From NCBI RefSeq assembly GCF_001866645.1, contig NZ_MLYP01000016.1, positions 1 to 40,500 on the forward strand: DNA of 40,500 bases, written 5' to 3'. This document shows, one piece after another, positions 1-9,047 of this stretch. This stretch comes from Streptomyces colonosanans. Lineage in GTDB: Bacteria; Actinomycetota; Actinomycetes; Streptomycetales; Streptomycetaceae. The notes beneath the pieces are model-generated. The model saw only the letters and a list, made by a program, of their open reading frames with translations, searched no databases and was not told the origin of the DNA. A program made the position numbers and the translations under genes. The first letter of the stretch is position 1; every line of letters begins with the position of its first letter.

Positions 1-121
1 ACGAGGGCTTCCGGCCGGCACGCCGGTGGGGGCACCGCCCGCGCGAGCGAAGCCGAGCGTGGGGGAACGCACCGGACGCCGCTCCTTGACGGGCAAACGT
101 TGCCTGCCACGGCACTGGGGC
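1..121 (+). repeat. Half-copy of a long inverted-repeat element, split by a small palindrome
   Basis: Positions 1-25 match the reverse complement of 26403-26427 exactly, and 67-121 match the reverse complement of about 26347-26401 with three mismatches. Between the two blocks lies about 40 bp (26-65) that the other copy lacks; it resembles the short GC-rich palindromes scattered through Streptomyces intergenic DNA. The match runs to base 1, so the element probably continues to the left of the window. It contains a short dyad, GGCAA-ACG-TTGCC, at 93-105. What the element does is unknown. Confidence 0.8.
26..65. repeat. Streptomyces-type GC-rich intergenic palindrome
   Basis: A 40-bp block with G-rich ends around a GCGCGAGCGAAGCCGAGCG core, of the kind found very often between Streptomyces genes. 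It interrupts an otherwise continuous repeat arm (compare 26341-26427), so it looks like an insertion into that arm. Recognition is from memory of similar sequences, not from a search. Confidence 0.6.
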
Positions 122-416
122 AGTGGCAGCGTCGGCAGGGACCCAGGGCGAGCGTCGAGGCCGAGACCACGGTCCGCGGCGGCGGACCTCGGTTGACGGC
201 AGGCCTCGTTGGCCGGCTCGGCGAGCCCCCGGAGCCGCCCCCGGCGGGGGACCTCGGGTGGCTGGGCTCGGCCGGCGCGAGTTGTCGGGCAGGGCCTCGC
301 CGGGATGACTGCCCGTGTCACGACGGCCAGGGTGCGGGCTGGTCAGCGGCGGTACCGGTCGGCCCGACAGTCCGGGCCCGCGGCCCGAGGCCCGGCGAGC
401 TGCTGAACGCCTCGGT
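122..416. other. Intergenic, no gene recognised
   Basis: GC-rich sequence downstream of the TetR gene. Open frames here are short, overlap one another and look like nothing known. No clear terminator stem was seen directly after the TetR stop codon. Confidence 0.5.
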
Positions 417-1079
417 TCACCCTTCCGCGGCCGTCAGCCGGCCGCGCAGGTCCTCCCAGTAGGCATTCAGCATCCGCTTGAGCTCGTCCACGGTTTCCAG
501 GTCCGGCTCGCCGTCGCTCTTGAACACTTCGTGCAGCACGGCGTTAGCGGCCCACACCACCATCCGCGTCGCCCGTTGCGCCCGGTGACCGCCGGGGCCG
601 CCGGTCAGGTGCTCCACGATGCGCTGCAGGCCCTCGGCGATGTGTGTGTTGCTCGCCTCGTCGGCCCGCGCGAGCTCGGGACTGAGGTGCCGCCCGGCCC
701 ACAGAGCCATGCCGCCCGCCTGGGACCGGAAGAGCTCGGCGTAGACGCCGACCATCATGCCGACCGGGTCGGTCAGTTCGCCCTCGACGGTACGCTCGAC
801 GAGTTCGTCGATCGCGGCCTTGAAGGCATCGAGGTACCGCTGGCCCAGCGCGTCCACGACGGCGCTCTTGTCCGGGTAGAACTGGTAGATGCTGCCGACC
901 GGCGCGCCCGCCTCCTGGGCGATCCGCCGCATCGTCAGCGCCTCGTACCCCTCCTGAGACACGATCCGGTCGGCCGCGGCGAGGATGGCCTCGACCCGGG
1001 CCCGGCTGCGTGCCTGCTGAGGCTGCCTCCGTAGCCGCGCCCGCGACGTCGGCTGCGGCTTGCCTGCTTCCGTCACCAC
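417..1079 (-). CDS. TetR/AcrR-family transcriptional regulator
   Basis: A DNA-binding repressor of about 220 residues. A typical TetR helix-turn-helix lies at about residues 49-70 (LTMRRIAQEAGAPVGSIYQFYPDKS), after a basic N-terminal arm, and the rest is the variable ligand-binding helical domain. The frame stays open upstream to 1208, but the GTG at 1079 (or the adjacent one at 1076) is preferred: a G-rich ribosome site precedes it, the protein then has normal TetR length, and the upstream extension is low-complexity. It is divergent from the ROK gene across a 316-bp gap that holds a candidate operator. Its ligand cannot be read from the sequence, and it could equally control a gene to the left of the window. 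Confidence 0.88.
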   Translation of the reverse strand: MVTEAGKPQPTSRARLRRQPQQARSRARVEAILAAADRIVSQEGYEALTMRRIAQEAGAPVGSIYQFYPDKSAVVDALGQRYLDAFKAAIDELVERTVEGELTDPVGMMVGVYAELFRSQAGGMALWAGRHLSPELARADEASNTHIAEGLQRIVEHLTGGPGGHRAQRATRMVVWAANAVLHEVFKSDGEPDLETVDELKRMLNAYWEDLRGRLTAAEG

Positions 1080-1395
1080 GTGCCCCCGGTCGTTTGATGA
1101 CGCGAACGTAGCACGCGGCCACGGAGCGCGGGCCGGCCATGCTGCGCCCCCGCTCCGTGCGCCGGCTACAACACCGAGCAGCGCGGTGACTCGGCAGCGT
1201 TGCTTCAATCATGCGGTGTCCCTGGCCGATCGATGTGCTGCTCTTACGGGCCGGGTCTCCCGGGGGCGGCTTTGTCCTGTGAGTGGGAAAAGTTGACGGC
1301 AATTCGTGCACGGCTTCTTCCCAGGTGCGGTTGTCACTGCTACGTTCCCCTCAAAAGCCCAGTATGGATGGCCGATTTGAGGCGGGGAGGGGCAC
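1080..1395. promoter_or_regulatory. Divergent control region between the TetR and ROK genes
   Basis: This 316-bp gap must hold promoters for both divergent regulators. The one clear element is the 23-bp site at 1270-1292, listed separately. No convincing -35/-10 pair could be picked by eye. Confidence 0.5.
1270..1292 (+). promoter_or_regulatory. Candidate operator 1, upstream of the ROK gene
   Basis: CTTTGTCC-N7-GGGAAAAG, an imperfect dyad with 6 of 8 arm positions paired, lying 103 bp before the ROK start. It matches the site at 8873-8895 at 20 of 23 positions; both are preceded by G. Its place upstream of a regulator gene fits autoregulation by the ROK protein, but nothing here proves which protein binds. 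Confidence 0.6.
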
Positions 1396-2586
1396 GTGAG
1401 ACGCATGACGGCTCGACCCGCCAACGCGCACCAGGCCCGGTTGCTGAAGCTCCTGCGTGACTCCGGGCCCAGCTCCCGGGCGCAGCTAGGCGACCAGGTC
1501 GACCTGTCCCGGTCGAAACTGGCCGTGGAGGTGGACCGGCTGCTGGAGACGGGACTGGTCGTCGCCGACGGGCTCGCCGCCTCGCGCGGCGGGCGCCGCT
1601 CCCACAACGTCCGGCTCGCGCCCACCCTGCGCTTCCTGGGCGTCGACATCGGAGCGACGTCGGTCGACGTCGCCGTCACCAACGCCGAACTGGAGGTGCT
1701 GGGACACCTCAACCAGCCGATGGACGTGCGCGAGGGCCCGGTCGCGGTCTTCGAGCAAGTCCTGACCATGGCGGCGAAGTTGCGGGAGACGGGGCTGGCG
1801 GAGGGCTTCGACGGCGCCGGTATCGGCGTCCCCGGTCCCGTCCGCTTCCCCGAGGGCGTCCCCGTGGCGCCCCCGATCATGCCGGGCTGGGACGGCTTCC
1901 CCGTACGGGAGGCGCTCAGCCAGGAACTCGGCTGCCCGGTCATGGTCGACAACGACGTGAACCTCATGGCGATGGGGGAGCAGCACGCGGGTGTTGCTCG
2001 CTCCGCGGGCGACTTCCTCTGCGTCAAGATCGGGACCGGCATCGGCTGCGGCATCGTCGTCGGCGGTGAGGTCCACCGCGGTACGACGGGCAGCGCGGGC
2101 GACATCGGGCACATCCAGGCCGTGCCCGACGGACGCCCGTGCGCCTGCGGCAACCGGGGCTGTCTGGAGGCCCACTTCAGCGGCGCGGCGCTCGCCCGCG
2201 ACGCGCTGGAGGCGGCGCAGCAGGGCGTCTCGGCGGAACTCGCCTCCCGTCTGGAGGCGGCCGGCACACTCACCGCCGTCGACATCGCCGCCGCTGCCGC
2301 CGCGGGCGACCCCACCTCCCTCGGCCTGATCCGGGAGGGCGGCACCCGCACGGGTCAGGTCATCGCCGGACTCGTCTCCTTCTTCAACCCGGGCCTGGTG
2401 GTGATCGGCGGCGGGGTCACCGGCCTCGGCCACACCCTGCTCGCCGCGGTCCGCACCCAGGTCTACCGCCAGTCGCTGCCGCTGGCGACCGGCAACCTGC
2501 CCATCGTCCTTGGCGAGCTGGGCGCCGTCGCCGGCGTGATCGGCGCGGCCCGGCTCATCAGCGACCACCTGTTCTCACCCGCATAG
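1396..2586 (+). CDS. ROK-family transcriptional regulator
   Basis: A 396-residue sugar-responsive regulator of the NagC/XylR type. It has an N-terminal winged helix-turn-helix (about residues 10-65), a ROK sugar-kinase-like fold beginning FLGVDIGATSVDVAV near residue 81, and the ROK zinc motif, with GHIQ followed by CACGNRGC near residues 238-257. The GTG at 1396 sits 5-6 bases after GGGGAGGGG, while the in-frame ATG at 1405 is rather far from it, so the GTG is preferred. The gene lies directly upstream of the sugar importer and is the likely local regulator of import and catabolism. The effector is probably a sugar or sugar phosphate; its identity is unknown. Confidence 0.93.
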   Translation: MRRMTARPANAHQARLLKLLRDSGPSSRAQLGDQVDLSRSKLAVEVDRLLETGLVVADGLAASRGGRRSHNVRLAPTLRFLGVDIGATSVDVAVTNAELEVLGHLNQPMDVREGPVAVFEQVLTMAAKLRETGLAEGFDGAGIGVPGPVRFPEGVPVAPPIMPGWDGFPVREALSQELGCPVMVDNDVNLMAMGEQHAGVARSAGDFLCVKIGTGIGCGIVVGGEVHRGTTGSAGDIGHIQAVPDGRPCACGNRGCLEAHFSGAALARDALEAAQQGVSAELASRLEAAGTLTAVDIAAAAAAGDPTSLGLIREGGTRTGQVIAGLVSFFNPGLVVIGGGVTGLGHTLLAAVRTQVYRQSLPLATGNLPIVLGELGAVAGVIGAARLISDHLFSPA

Positions 2587-2710
2587 GCTCCGACGGTCCC
2601 AAGAGATCACCAGCACGGAGTCATCGTTCTGCCCTGCCCCGAACACGCCTGCTCCGCAAGCGCTCTCACCCTGCAACCGGCCCGCACCACGCCCGCCGAG
2701 GGGAACACAC

Positions 2711-4255
2711 ATGGCACCAGAACCACCGCTGCTCAGTATGTCCGGCATCACCAAGTCGTTCCCCGGAGTCCGGGCTCTCGACGGCGTCGACCTCGAGGTC
2801 CAGGCCGGTGAAGTGCACTGTCTGCTCGGCCAGAACGGGGCCGGCAAGTCCACCCTCATCAAGGTCCTGGCCGGCGCCCACCAGCCCGACACCGGGCGCC
2901 TCCACTGGCGCGGCGAACCCGTCACGCTCCGCTCGCCCATCGCCGCGATGCGCCTCGGCATCGCCACCATCTACCAGGAACTCGACCTGGTGGAGCACCT
3001 GTCGGTGGCCGAGAACGTGCACCTCGGCCACGAACCCACGGCTGCCGGCTTCTTCGTACGCCGCCGCGCCGCGCGCTCCTCGACGGCCCAGCTGCTGAGC
3101 CGGCTCGGACACCCGGAGATCGACCCGGCGCGCCCGGTCGGGGAACTGCCCGCGGCGCAGCAGCAGATCGTGTCCATGGCGCGGGCGCTCTCCCACGACG
3201 TACGGCTCATCGTCATGGACGAGCCGTCCGCCGCCCTCGACCCGGAGGAGGTCGACAACCTCTTCCGCATCGTCGCCGGCCTCACCGACGACGGGGTCGC
3301 CGTCGTCTACATCTCGCACCGCCTGGAGGAGATCCGCCGCATCGGCGACCGGGTCACCGTCCTCAAGGACGGCCGGGCGGTCGCGGGCGGACTGCCGGCC
3401 CGGTCGACGCCGACGCGCGAGATGGTCGCGCTGATGACCGGGCGGAACGTCGAGTACGTCTTCCCCGACCGGCCCGGACCGGCCGCGGCGCGCGAGGGCG
3501 ACCCGGTCCTGCAGGTGCGGGGGCTGGTGCGCGAGGGCGAGTTCGCGCCCCTGGACCTCCAGGTCCGTGCCGGAGAGATCGTCGGCCTCGCCGGGCTCGT
3601 GGGCTCCGGGCGCTCGGAGATCCTGGAGACCATCTACGGGGCGCGGAAGCCGATGGCCGGTCAGGTCCTGGTCGACGGCCGGCCGGTGCGTACCGGCAGC
3701 GTGCGCGCCGCGGTCAGCGCCGGACTCGGGCTCGCCCCCGAGGAACGCAAGGCGCAGGCCCTGCTCATGCTGGAGTCCGTGACCCGCAACGTGTCGGTGT
3801 CCTCCCTGTCCCGCTTCGCGCGCGCAGGATGGATCGACCGGGGCGCCGAACGCGGCGCGGCACGGGCCGCCACCCGCGAGCTGTCGCTGCGGCCGGACAA
3901 CCCTGCCGTTCCCGTGCGCACCCTCTCCGGCGGCAACCAGCAGAAGGCCGTCCTGGCCCGCTGGCTGCTGCGCGGTTGCCGGGTGCTGCTGCTGGACGAA
4001 CCGACCCGCGGGGTCGACGTCGGCGCTCGCGCCGAACTGTACGCGGTCGTGCGGGGGCTGGCCGACGAGGGCATCGCGGTGCTCCTGGTCTCCAGCGAGG
4101 TGCCCGAGGTGCTCGGCCTCGCCGACCGGGTGCTGGTGCTGCGCGAGGGCCGCGTCGTGCACACCGCACCCGCCCGCGACCTCGACGAGCACCGCGTACT
4201 CGACCTCGTCATGGATGCACACCCCGTGGCCAGCGAAGGGAGCCCGGCGTCATGA
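2711..4255 (+). CDS. CUT2 sugar ABC importer, tandem ATPase subunit
   Basis: A 514-residue fused double ATPase of the RbsA/XylG/MglA type that powers sugar import. The first domain has Walker A GQNGAGKST (about residues 40-48) and Walker B VRLIVMDEPSAALD (near 165), but a degenerate signature (GELPAAQQQ). The second has a degenerate P-loop (GLVGSGRSEI, near 296), a good signature LSGGNQQK (near 405) and LLLDEPTRGVDVG (near 427). This asymmetry is normal for the family. GAGGGGA precedes the ATG. A 124-bp gap separates it from the ROK gene, and its stop overlaps the permease start (ATGA), so the two are translationally coupled. Confidence 0.95.
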   Translation: MAPEPPLLSMSGITKSFPGVRALDGVDLEVQAGEVHCLLGQNGAGKSTLIKVLAGAHQPDTGRLHWRGEPVTLRSPIAAMRLGIATIYQELDLVEHLSVAENVHLGHEPTAAGFFVRRRAARSSTAQLLSRLGHPEIDPARPVGELPAAQQQIVSMARALSHDVRLIVMDEPSAALDPEEVDNLFRIVAGLTDDGVAVVYISHRLEEIRRIGDRVTVLKDGRAVAGGLPARSTPTREMVALMTGRNVEYVFPDRPGPAAAREGDPVLQVRGLVREGEFAPLDLQVRAGEIVGLAGLVGSGRSEILETIYGARKPMAGQVLVDGRPVRTGSVRAAVSAGLGLAPEERKAQALLMLESVTRNVSVSSLSRFARAGWIDRGAERGAARAATRELSLRPDNPAVPVRTLSGGNQQKAVLARWLLRGCRVLLLDEPTRGVDVGARAELYAVVRGLADEGIAVLLVSSEVPEVLGLADRVLVLREGRVVHTAPARDLDEHRVLDLVMDAHPVASEGSPAS

Positions 4256-5271
4256 CGCAGCACGTGTCCCCGCCCCGGGGCGGCACCGGCAAGGCCGCAC
4301 CGGCCGACCGCCTTCCCCTCTGGCGTGGCCTGACGGCCCGCGCCGACGTGCGCACCCTCTCCCTCCTCGGGGTGCTCGCCGTACTGGTCCTCATCGGCGG
4401 GATCACCAAGCCCGACGAGTTCCTCGACACCCGCAACCTCCAGCTCGTCCTCACCCAGGGCTCCGTCATCGGTGTGGTCACCGTCGGCATGACCCTCGTG
4501 ATCACCTCCGGCGGCATCGACCTGTCCGTCGGCGCGATCGTCGCCCTCGCCTCGGTGTGGGCGACCACCGTCGCCACGCAGGAGTACGGCTTCGGCGGCA
4601 TCCTCCTCACCGCGGTGCTGGTAGGCCTGGGCTGCGGCCTGGTCAACGGACTGCTCGTCGCCTACGGCGGGATGGTCCCCTTCATCGCCACTCTGGCCAT
4701 GCTGGCGTCGGCGCGCGGCCTGGCCCTGCAGATCACCGACGGCAGGACGCAGATCGTCACCGTCGACGGCGTCCTCAGCCTCGGCGAGCGCGACTCCTAC
4801 GTGCTCGGGATTCCGCCGCTGGTGCTGGTCTTCGCGGTCGTGACCGTCATCGGCTGGCTGCTGCTCAACCGGACCACCTTCGGCCGCCGCACGGTCGCCG
4901 TCGGCGGCAATCCGGAGGCGGCCCGCCTCGCCGGCATCGACGTACGCCGCCAGCGGCTGTACCTCTACCTGCTGTCGGGACTGTGCTGCGGCATCGCCGC
5001 CTTCCTGCTCATCATCCTGTCCGGCTCCGGCCAGAACACCAACGGCAACCTCTACGAACTCGATGCCATCGCCGCCGCGATCATCGGCGGGACGCTGCTC
5101 AGCGGGGGCCGCGGCACCATCACCGGCTCGGTGCTCGGCGTCCTGATCTTCACCACGATCACCAACATCTTCGCCCTGAACAACCTGCAGACCGACGTCC
5201 AGCAGATCGCCAAGGGCGCGATCATCGTCGCCGCCGTGCTGGTCCAGCGCCGTACCGCGAACACGACCTGA
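4252..5271 (+). CDS. CUT2 sugar ABC importer, permease
   Basis: A 339-residue inner-membrane permease of the RbsC family with about eight to ten hydrophobic segments. The family motif around GMTLVITSGGIDLSVGAIVAL (about residues 82-101) is intact, and GNPEAARLAGI marks the conserved cytoplasmic loop that contacts the ATPase. Translation starts at the ATG inside the 4-base overlap with the ATPase gene. The binding lipoprotein follows 16 bp later, so the three importer genes form one unit. Family membership is clear, but permease sequence does not reveal the substrate. Confidence 0.95.
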   Translation: MTQHVSPPRGGTGKAAPADRLPLWRGLTARADVRTLSLLGVLAVLVLIGGITKPDEFLDTRNLQLVLTQGSVIGVVTVGMTLVITSGGIDLSVGAIVALASVWATTVATQEYGFGGILLTAVLVGLGCGLVNGLLVAYGGMVPFIATLAMLASARGLALQITDGRTQIVTVDGVLSLGERDSYVLGIPPLVLVFAVVTVIGWLLLNRTTFGRRTVAVGGNPEAARLAGIDVRRQRLYLYLLSGLCCGIAAFLLIILSGSGQNTNGNLYELDAIAAAIIGGTLLSGGRGTITGSVLGVLIFTTITNIFALNNLQTDVQQIAKGAIIVAAVLVQRRTANTT

Positions 5272-5287
5272 AGAAGGGGTTCCCACG

Positions 5288-6328
5288 ATGTCACCACTCA
5301 CGAGCCGCAGAGGACTGCTCTTCGGGACCGCCGCCGTGTCCGCCGGCGCCCTCGTCACAGGTTGCACCAGCAACGAGCCCAAGCAGGAGAAGGCCGCCAC
5401 AGGCGACCAGCCCTCGGCCGACGACAAGCCCGGCAAGCACGTCACCATCGGCTTCGCCGGCCCCCAGGCCGACCACGGCTGGCTCAACGCGATCAACGAC
5501 AACGCCAAGCGCCGCGCCAAGAAGTACGCCGACGTCACCCTGGAGATCACCGAGGGTTCCAACGACACCGCCGCGCAGATCGGCCAGATCGAGACGCTGA
5601 TCAACAAGAAGGTCGACGTGCTGGTGGTGCTGCCCGCCGACGGCAAGGCGCTCACCCAGGTCGGGCTGAAGGCGATGCGCGCGGGCATCCCGGTCGTCAA
5701 CCTCGACCGTATCTTCAACACCCCGCAGGCATACCGCTGTTGGATCGGTGGCGACAACTACGGCATGGGCCTCAGCGCCGGTCGCTACATCGGCGAGAAG
5801 CTCAAGGGGAAGCAGGACGCCCGCGTCATCGAACTGGCCGGTCTCGACAACCTGGAGCTGACCAAGCAGCGCACCCAGGGTTTCGACGACGCCCTGAAGA
5901 ACTACCCCAACATCAAGAAGGTGGCCCGTCAGGCCGCCGAGTTCACCGTCGAGTCCGGACAGGCCAAGATGGCCCAGCTGCTCCAGGCCCAGTCGAAGTT
6001 CGACGCGCTGTGGAACCACGACGACGACCAGGGCGTGGGCGCGCTGCGCGCCATCGAACAGGCCGGCCGCGACGACTTCCTGATGGTCGGCGGCGCGGGC
6101 GCCCTCTCCGCCTTCCAGGCCATCAAGCAGGACAACGGGGTCCTCAAGGCGACCGTGCTGTACCCACCGACCATGGCCGCCTCCGCCATCGACCTTGCCC
6201 GCGCCCTCGGCCAGGGCAAGGGCGTCGGCGGCCTCGCCGAGTACGAGATCCCGGCATCGATCACGCTCTACTCGGCCGTCGTCGACAAGACCAACGTCGA
6301 CCAGTACATGCCCACGGGTTTCCGGTGA
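5288..6328 (+). CDS. Sugar-binding lipoprotein of the CUT2 importer
   Basis: A 346-residue ribose-type periplasmic-binding-fold protein (RbsB/LacI-like). The signal peptide (TSRRGLLFGTAAVSAGALVTGC) carries a twin arginine and ends in a lipobox cysteine near residue 26, so the protein is probably Tat-exported and lipid-anchored. VTIGFAGPQADHGWLNAIND is typical of the first lobe, and IETLINKKVDVLVVLPADG of the sugar-binding cleft. AAGGGG precedes the ATG. It delivers the ligand to the permease encoded just upstream. The ligand is unknown; a sugar, keto-sugar or cyclitol would fit the downstream enzymes. Confidence 0.94.
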   Translation: MSPLTSRRGLLFGTAAVSAGALVTGCTSNEPKQEKAATGDQPSADDKPGKHVTIGFAGPQADHGWLNAINDNAKRRAKKYADVTLEITEGSNDTAAQIGQIETLINKKVDVLVVLPADGKALTQVGLKAMRAGIPVVNLDRIFNTPQAYRCWIGGDNYGMGLSAGRYIGEKLKGKQDARVIELAGLDNLELTKQRTQGFDDALKNYPNIKKVARQAAEFTVESGQAKMAQLLQAQSKFDALWNHDDDQGVGALRAIEQAGRDDFLMVGGAGALSAFQAIKQDNGVLKATVLYPPTMAASAIDLARALGQGKGVGGLAEYEIPASITLYSAVVDKTNVDQYMPTGFR

Positions 6329-6386
6329 CACGTTCCGCCCCGCACCCCCCACGGCGCCGACACCCACAGGACGAGGAGACATCCGT

Positions 6387-7595
6387 ATGGGACAGCCGCA
6401 GCAAACGGATCGGCCGGAGGCGGACAAGCCGCCGCTGCGCGTCGGCATGGTCGGCTACGCCTTCATGGGCACCGCCCACTCCCAGGGCTGGCGCACCGTG
6501 GGCCGCGTGTTCGACCTGCCCCGGCGCCCGGTGCTCGCCGCCCTCTGCGGCCGGGACGCGACCGCCGTGCGCGCCGCCGCCGACCGGCACGGCTGGGCCT
6601 CGGCCGAGACCGACTGGCGGGCGCTGATCGCCCGGGACGACATCGACCTCGTCGACATCTGCACCCCCGGCGACAGCCACGCCGAGATCGCGCTGGCCGC
6701 GCTGGCCGCCGGCAAGCACGTCCTGTGCGAGAAGCCGCTCGCGAACACGGTCGCGGAGGCCGAGGCGATGGCGCGCGCCGCCGAAGCGGCGTACGAGCGC
6801 GGCCAGGTGGCGATGGTCGGCTTCAACTACCGCCGGGTCCCGGCCACGGCGCTGGCCCGGCGGATGGTCGCCGAGGGCAGGCTGGGCGCCCTGCGGCATG
6901 TCCGGGTGACCTACCTTCAGGACTGGCTGGTGGACCCGCAGTTCCCGCTCACCTGGCGGCTGCGCAAGGAAATCGCCGGCTCCGGCTCGCTCGGCGACCT
7001 CGGCGCGCACATCGTGGACCTCGCCCAGCACCTCGCGGGGGAGGATCTGGCCGGGGTGTCCGCGCTCACCGAGACCTTCGTCCGCGAGCGGCCGCTGCCG
7101 GTGGGCGCCACCAGCGGCCTGTCCGCCGTGTCGGCCGTGGGCACCGGGCAGGTCACCGTGGACGACGCCGCCCTGTTCACCGGCCGGTTCGCCTCCGGCG
7201 CGCTCGCCTCCTTCGAGGCCACCCGCTACGCCACCGGCCGCAAGAACGCCCTGCGCATCGAACTCAACGGTGAGCACGGCTCGCTCGCCTTCGACCTGGA
7301 ACGGCTGAACGAGCTGTACTACCACGACGGCGGCGAGCCCGGAGCGCGGGCCGGGTTCCGCCGCATCCTGGTCACCGAACCCGACCACCCTTATCTGGAC
7401 GCCTGGTGGCCGCCGGGCCACGGCCTCGGCTACGAGCACACCTTCGTCCACCAGGCCCGCGACCTGGTGCACGCGGTCGCCGAGGGCAGCAGGCCCGAAC
7501 CCTCCTTCGCCGACGGGCTGCAGGTGCAGCGCGTGCTCGCGGCGGTGGAGGAGAGCGCCGAGAAGAACTCCGTCTACACGCCCGTAGCCGCTTGA
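6387..7595 (+). CDS. Gfo/Idh/MocA-family NAD(P)-dependent oxidoreductase
   Basis: A 402-residue cytosolic oxidoreductase. An N-terminal Rossmann domain starts [16 protein letters not shown] (about residues 19-34), and the family EKP motif (CEKPLANT) is near residue 115. The C-terminal alpha/beta domain includes [16 protein letters not shown], whose conserved D and H are the usual catalytic region. GAGGAG lies before the ATG at 6387; the longer upstream frame overlaps the lipoprotein gene and is unlikely. Relatives oxidise cyclitols, or sugars at C3. With the isomerase 14 bp downstream it makes the oxidoreductase plus TIM-barrel pair seen in inositol and 3-keto-glycoside pathways; which of these applies is inference. 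Confidence 0.92.
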   Translation: MGQPQQTDRPEADKPPLRVGMVGYAFMGTAHSQGWRTVGRVFDLPRRPVLAALCGRDATAVRAAADRHGWASAETDWRALIARDDIDLVDICTPGDSHAEIALAALAAGKHVLCEKPLANTVAEAEAMARAAEAAYERGQVAMVGFNYRRVPATALARRMVAEGRLGALRHVRVTYLQDWLVDPQFPLTWRLRKEIAGSGSLGDLGAHIVDLAQHLAGEDLAGVSALTETFVRERPLPVGATSGLSAVSAVGTGQVTVDDAALFTGRFASGALASFEATRYATGRKNALRIELNGEHGSLAFDLERLNELYYHDGGEPGARAGFRRILVTEPDHPYLDAWWPPGHGLGYEHTFVHQARDLVHAVAEGSRPEPSFADGLQVQRVLAAVEESAEKNSVYTPVAA

Positions 7596-7609
7596 AGGAG
7601 GACTGCCGG

Positions 7610-8611
7610 ATGCCGCGCAGATTCACGCTCTTCACGGGCCAGTGGGCCGACCTGCCGCTGGAGGAGGTCTGCCGACTCGCCCGCGACTTCGGCTACGACG
7701 GCCTCGAACTCGCTTGCTGGGGCGACCACTTCGAGGTCGACAAGGCTCTCGCCGACCCGTCGTACCTCACCTCCCGCCACCAGCTCCTCGACAAGTACGG
7801 CCTGAAGTGCTGGGCGATCTCCAACCACCTGGTCGGACAGGCGGTGTGCGACGCCATCATCGACGAACGCCACCAGGCGATCCTGCCCGGCCGGATCTGG
7901 GGCGACGGCGAGGCCGAAGGCGTGCGGCAGCGGGCCGCGGCCGAGATGGCGGACACCGCGCGCGCCGCGGCCGCCTTCGGCGTCGACACCGTCATCGGGT
8001 TCACCGGCTCCGCCATCTGGCACCTGGTCGCCATGTTCCCGCCGGTCCCCGAGGCGATGATCGAGCGCGGCTACGAGGACTTCGCGGCCCGCTGGAACCC
8101 GATCCTCGACGTCTTCGACGCCGAGGGCGTGCGGTTCGCGCACGAGGTCCACCCGAGCGAGATCGCCTACGACTACTGGACGACCCACCGGGCCCTGGAG
8201 GCCGTCGGTCACCGTCCCGCTTTCGGCCTGAACTTCGACCCCTCGCACTTCGTCTGGCAGGACCTCGATCCGGTCGGCTTCCTGTGGGACTTCCGCGACC
8301 GGATCTACCACGTCGACTGCAAGGAGGCCCGCAAGCGGTTCGACGGCCGCAACGGCCGCCTGGGCTCGCACCTGCCGTGGGGGGACCCGCGCCGCGGCTG
8401 GGACTTCGTCTCCGCCGGGCACGGCGACGTGCCCTGGGAGGACGTCTTCCGGATGCTGCGCTCCATCGGCTACGAAGGCCCTGTGTCCGTGGAGTGGGAG
8501 GACGCCGGCATGGACCGGCTGCAGGGCGCTCCCGAGGCGCTGCGGCGGCTCAAGGAGTTCGACTTCGACCCGCCGAGCGCGTCGTTCGACGCGGCCTTCG
8601 GCAGCGATTAG
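7610..8611 (+). CDS. Sugar phosphate isomerase/epimerase (xylose-isomerase-like TIM barrel)
   Basis: A 333-residue TIM-barrel protein of the AP-endonuclease-2/xylose-isomerase superfamily. Likely metal ligands appear in order: E of HEVHPSEI (about residue 179), D of NFDPSHF (about 209), H of YHVDC (about 234) and E of [10 protein letters not shown] (about 296). AAGGAGGA precedes the ATG at 7610. Members include inositol-pathway isomerases and the metal-dependent lyases that cleave 3-keto-glycosides. The MocA partner upstream and the DUF1080/ThuA proteins nearby favour the second role, but it is not proven. It ends the importer operon; a small hairpin follows at once. Confidence 0.9.
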   Translation: MPRRFTLFTGQWADLPLEEVCRLARDFGYDGLELACWGDHFEVDKALADPSYLTSRHQLLDKYGLKCWAISNHLVGQAVCDAIIDERHQAILPGRIWGDGEAEGVRQRAAAEMADTARAAAAFGVDTVIGFTGSAIWHLVAMFPPVPEAMIERGYEDFAARWNPILDVFDAEGVRFAHEVHPSEIAYDYWTTHRALEAVGHRPAFGLNFDPSHFVWQDLDPVGFLWDFRDRIYHVDCKEARKRFDGRNGRLGSHLPWGDPRRGWDFVSAGHGDVPWEDVFRMLRSIGYEGPVSVEWEDAGMDRLQGAPEALRRLKEFDFDPPSASFDAAFGSD

Positions 8612-8649
8612 CGCTCCGCAGGGAGCGGGGAGGAAGCGCCGTTCGGCGC
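8612..8649 (+). terminator. Small tandem hairpins after the importer operon
   Basis: CGCTCC-GCAG-GGAGCG begins right after the stop codon, and GCGCCG-TTC-GGCGC follows at 8636. Neither has a T-tract, which is usual for Streptomyces. They probably mark the end of the importer operon. Confidence 0.45.
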
Positions 8650-8707
8650 GTTGTCCGAGGGCGGCTGCGGGTGGGCTGTGGCGGGTTGCTCCCCCAGTCT
8701 CTCGACT

Positions 8708-8752
8708 CCTCCCCCAAGTTCTCGACTCCGCTCGAACAGGGGGTACCCCCAT
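8708..8752. repeat. Streptomyces-type intergenic palindrome
   Basis: The sequence around TCGACTCCGCTCGAACAGG, with runs of C and G on either side (CCCCCAAG and GGGGGTACCCCCA), matches a repeat type seen very often between Streptomyces genes. A related sequence appears inside eboE at about 18738-18772. Confidence 0.6.
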
Positions 8753-8872
8753 GAGCAGGGAGGTGACCCCCCTCGCGGCGGAGCCGCATCGACACAGCCC
8801 CGTGGCCCTTCGGCGGCAGGGCAGGCCGGGGTGCGCGGGCGTCGTCGGCCGGTCCGGCCTGCCCGGAGACCG

Positions 8873-8895
8873 CTTTGTCCTGTAACTGGAAAAAG
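8873..8895 (+). promoter_or_regulatory. Candidate operator 2, upstream of the first large secreted gene
   Basis: CTTTGTCC-N7-GGAAAAAG, the most symmetrical copy (7 of 8 arm positions paired), 152 bp before the start of the 1234-residue secreted protein. It is 20 of 23 identical to the site before the ROK gene, which suggests one regulator controls both. Confidence 0.65.
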
Positions 8896-9047
8896 CTCAA
8901 CTTCTCTGCTGTGCAAGGGCTATCCGACTCCGACAAAGCCAGCTACGGTCCCGGAGTTGTACAGGTCACGCACGTCTCCGGGGTGACGGCGCACCCCGGC
9001 GCACCGCTTTTGCCCCGTACGATCCCCACCCTCCCGGAGGGATTTTT

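Larger units (their letters stand above)
8650..9047. other. Control region of the first large secreted gene
   Basis: Intergenic DNA with no convincing gene. It contains a Streptomyces-type palindrome (about 8708-8752), further GC-rich inverted repeats, and the candidate operator at 8873-8895. GCTTTGTC at 8872 is mirrored by GACAAAGC at 8932, so a second half-site may lie about 50 bp downstream. GGAGG at 9036-9040 is the ribosome site for the GTG at 9048. Confidence 0.55.

Noticed and set aside
93..105. GGCAA-ACG-TTGCC dyad as a LacI-type operator
   Set aside because: It lies inside the larger repeat, recurs only with that repeat, and is not next to a promoter of the sugar genes.
315..1034. 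Plus-strand frame opposite the TetR gene
   Set aside because: The minus strand has a textbook TetR helix-turn-helix; this frame is its complement.
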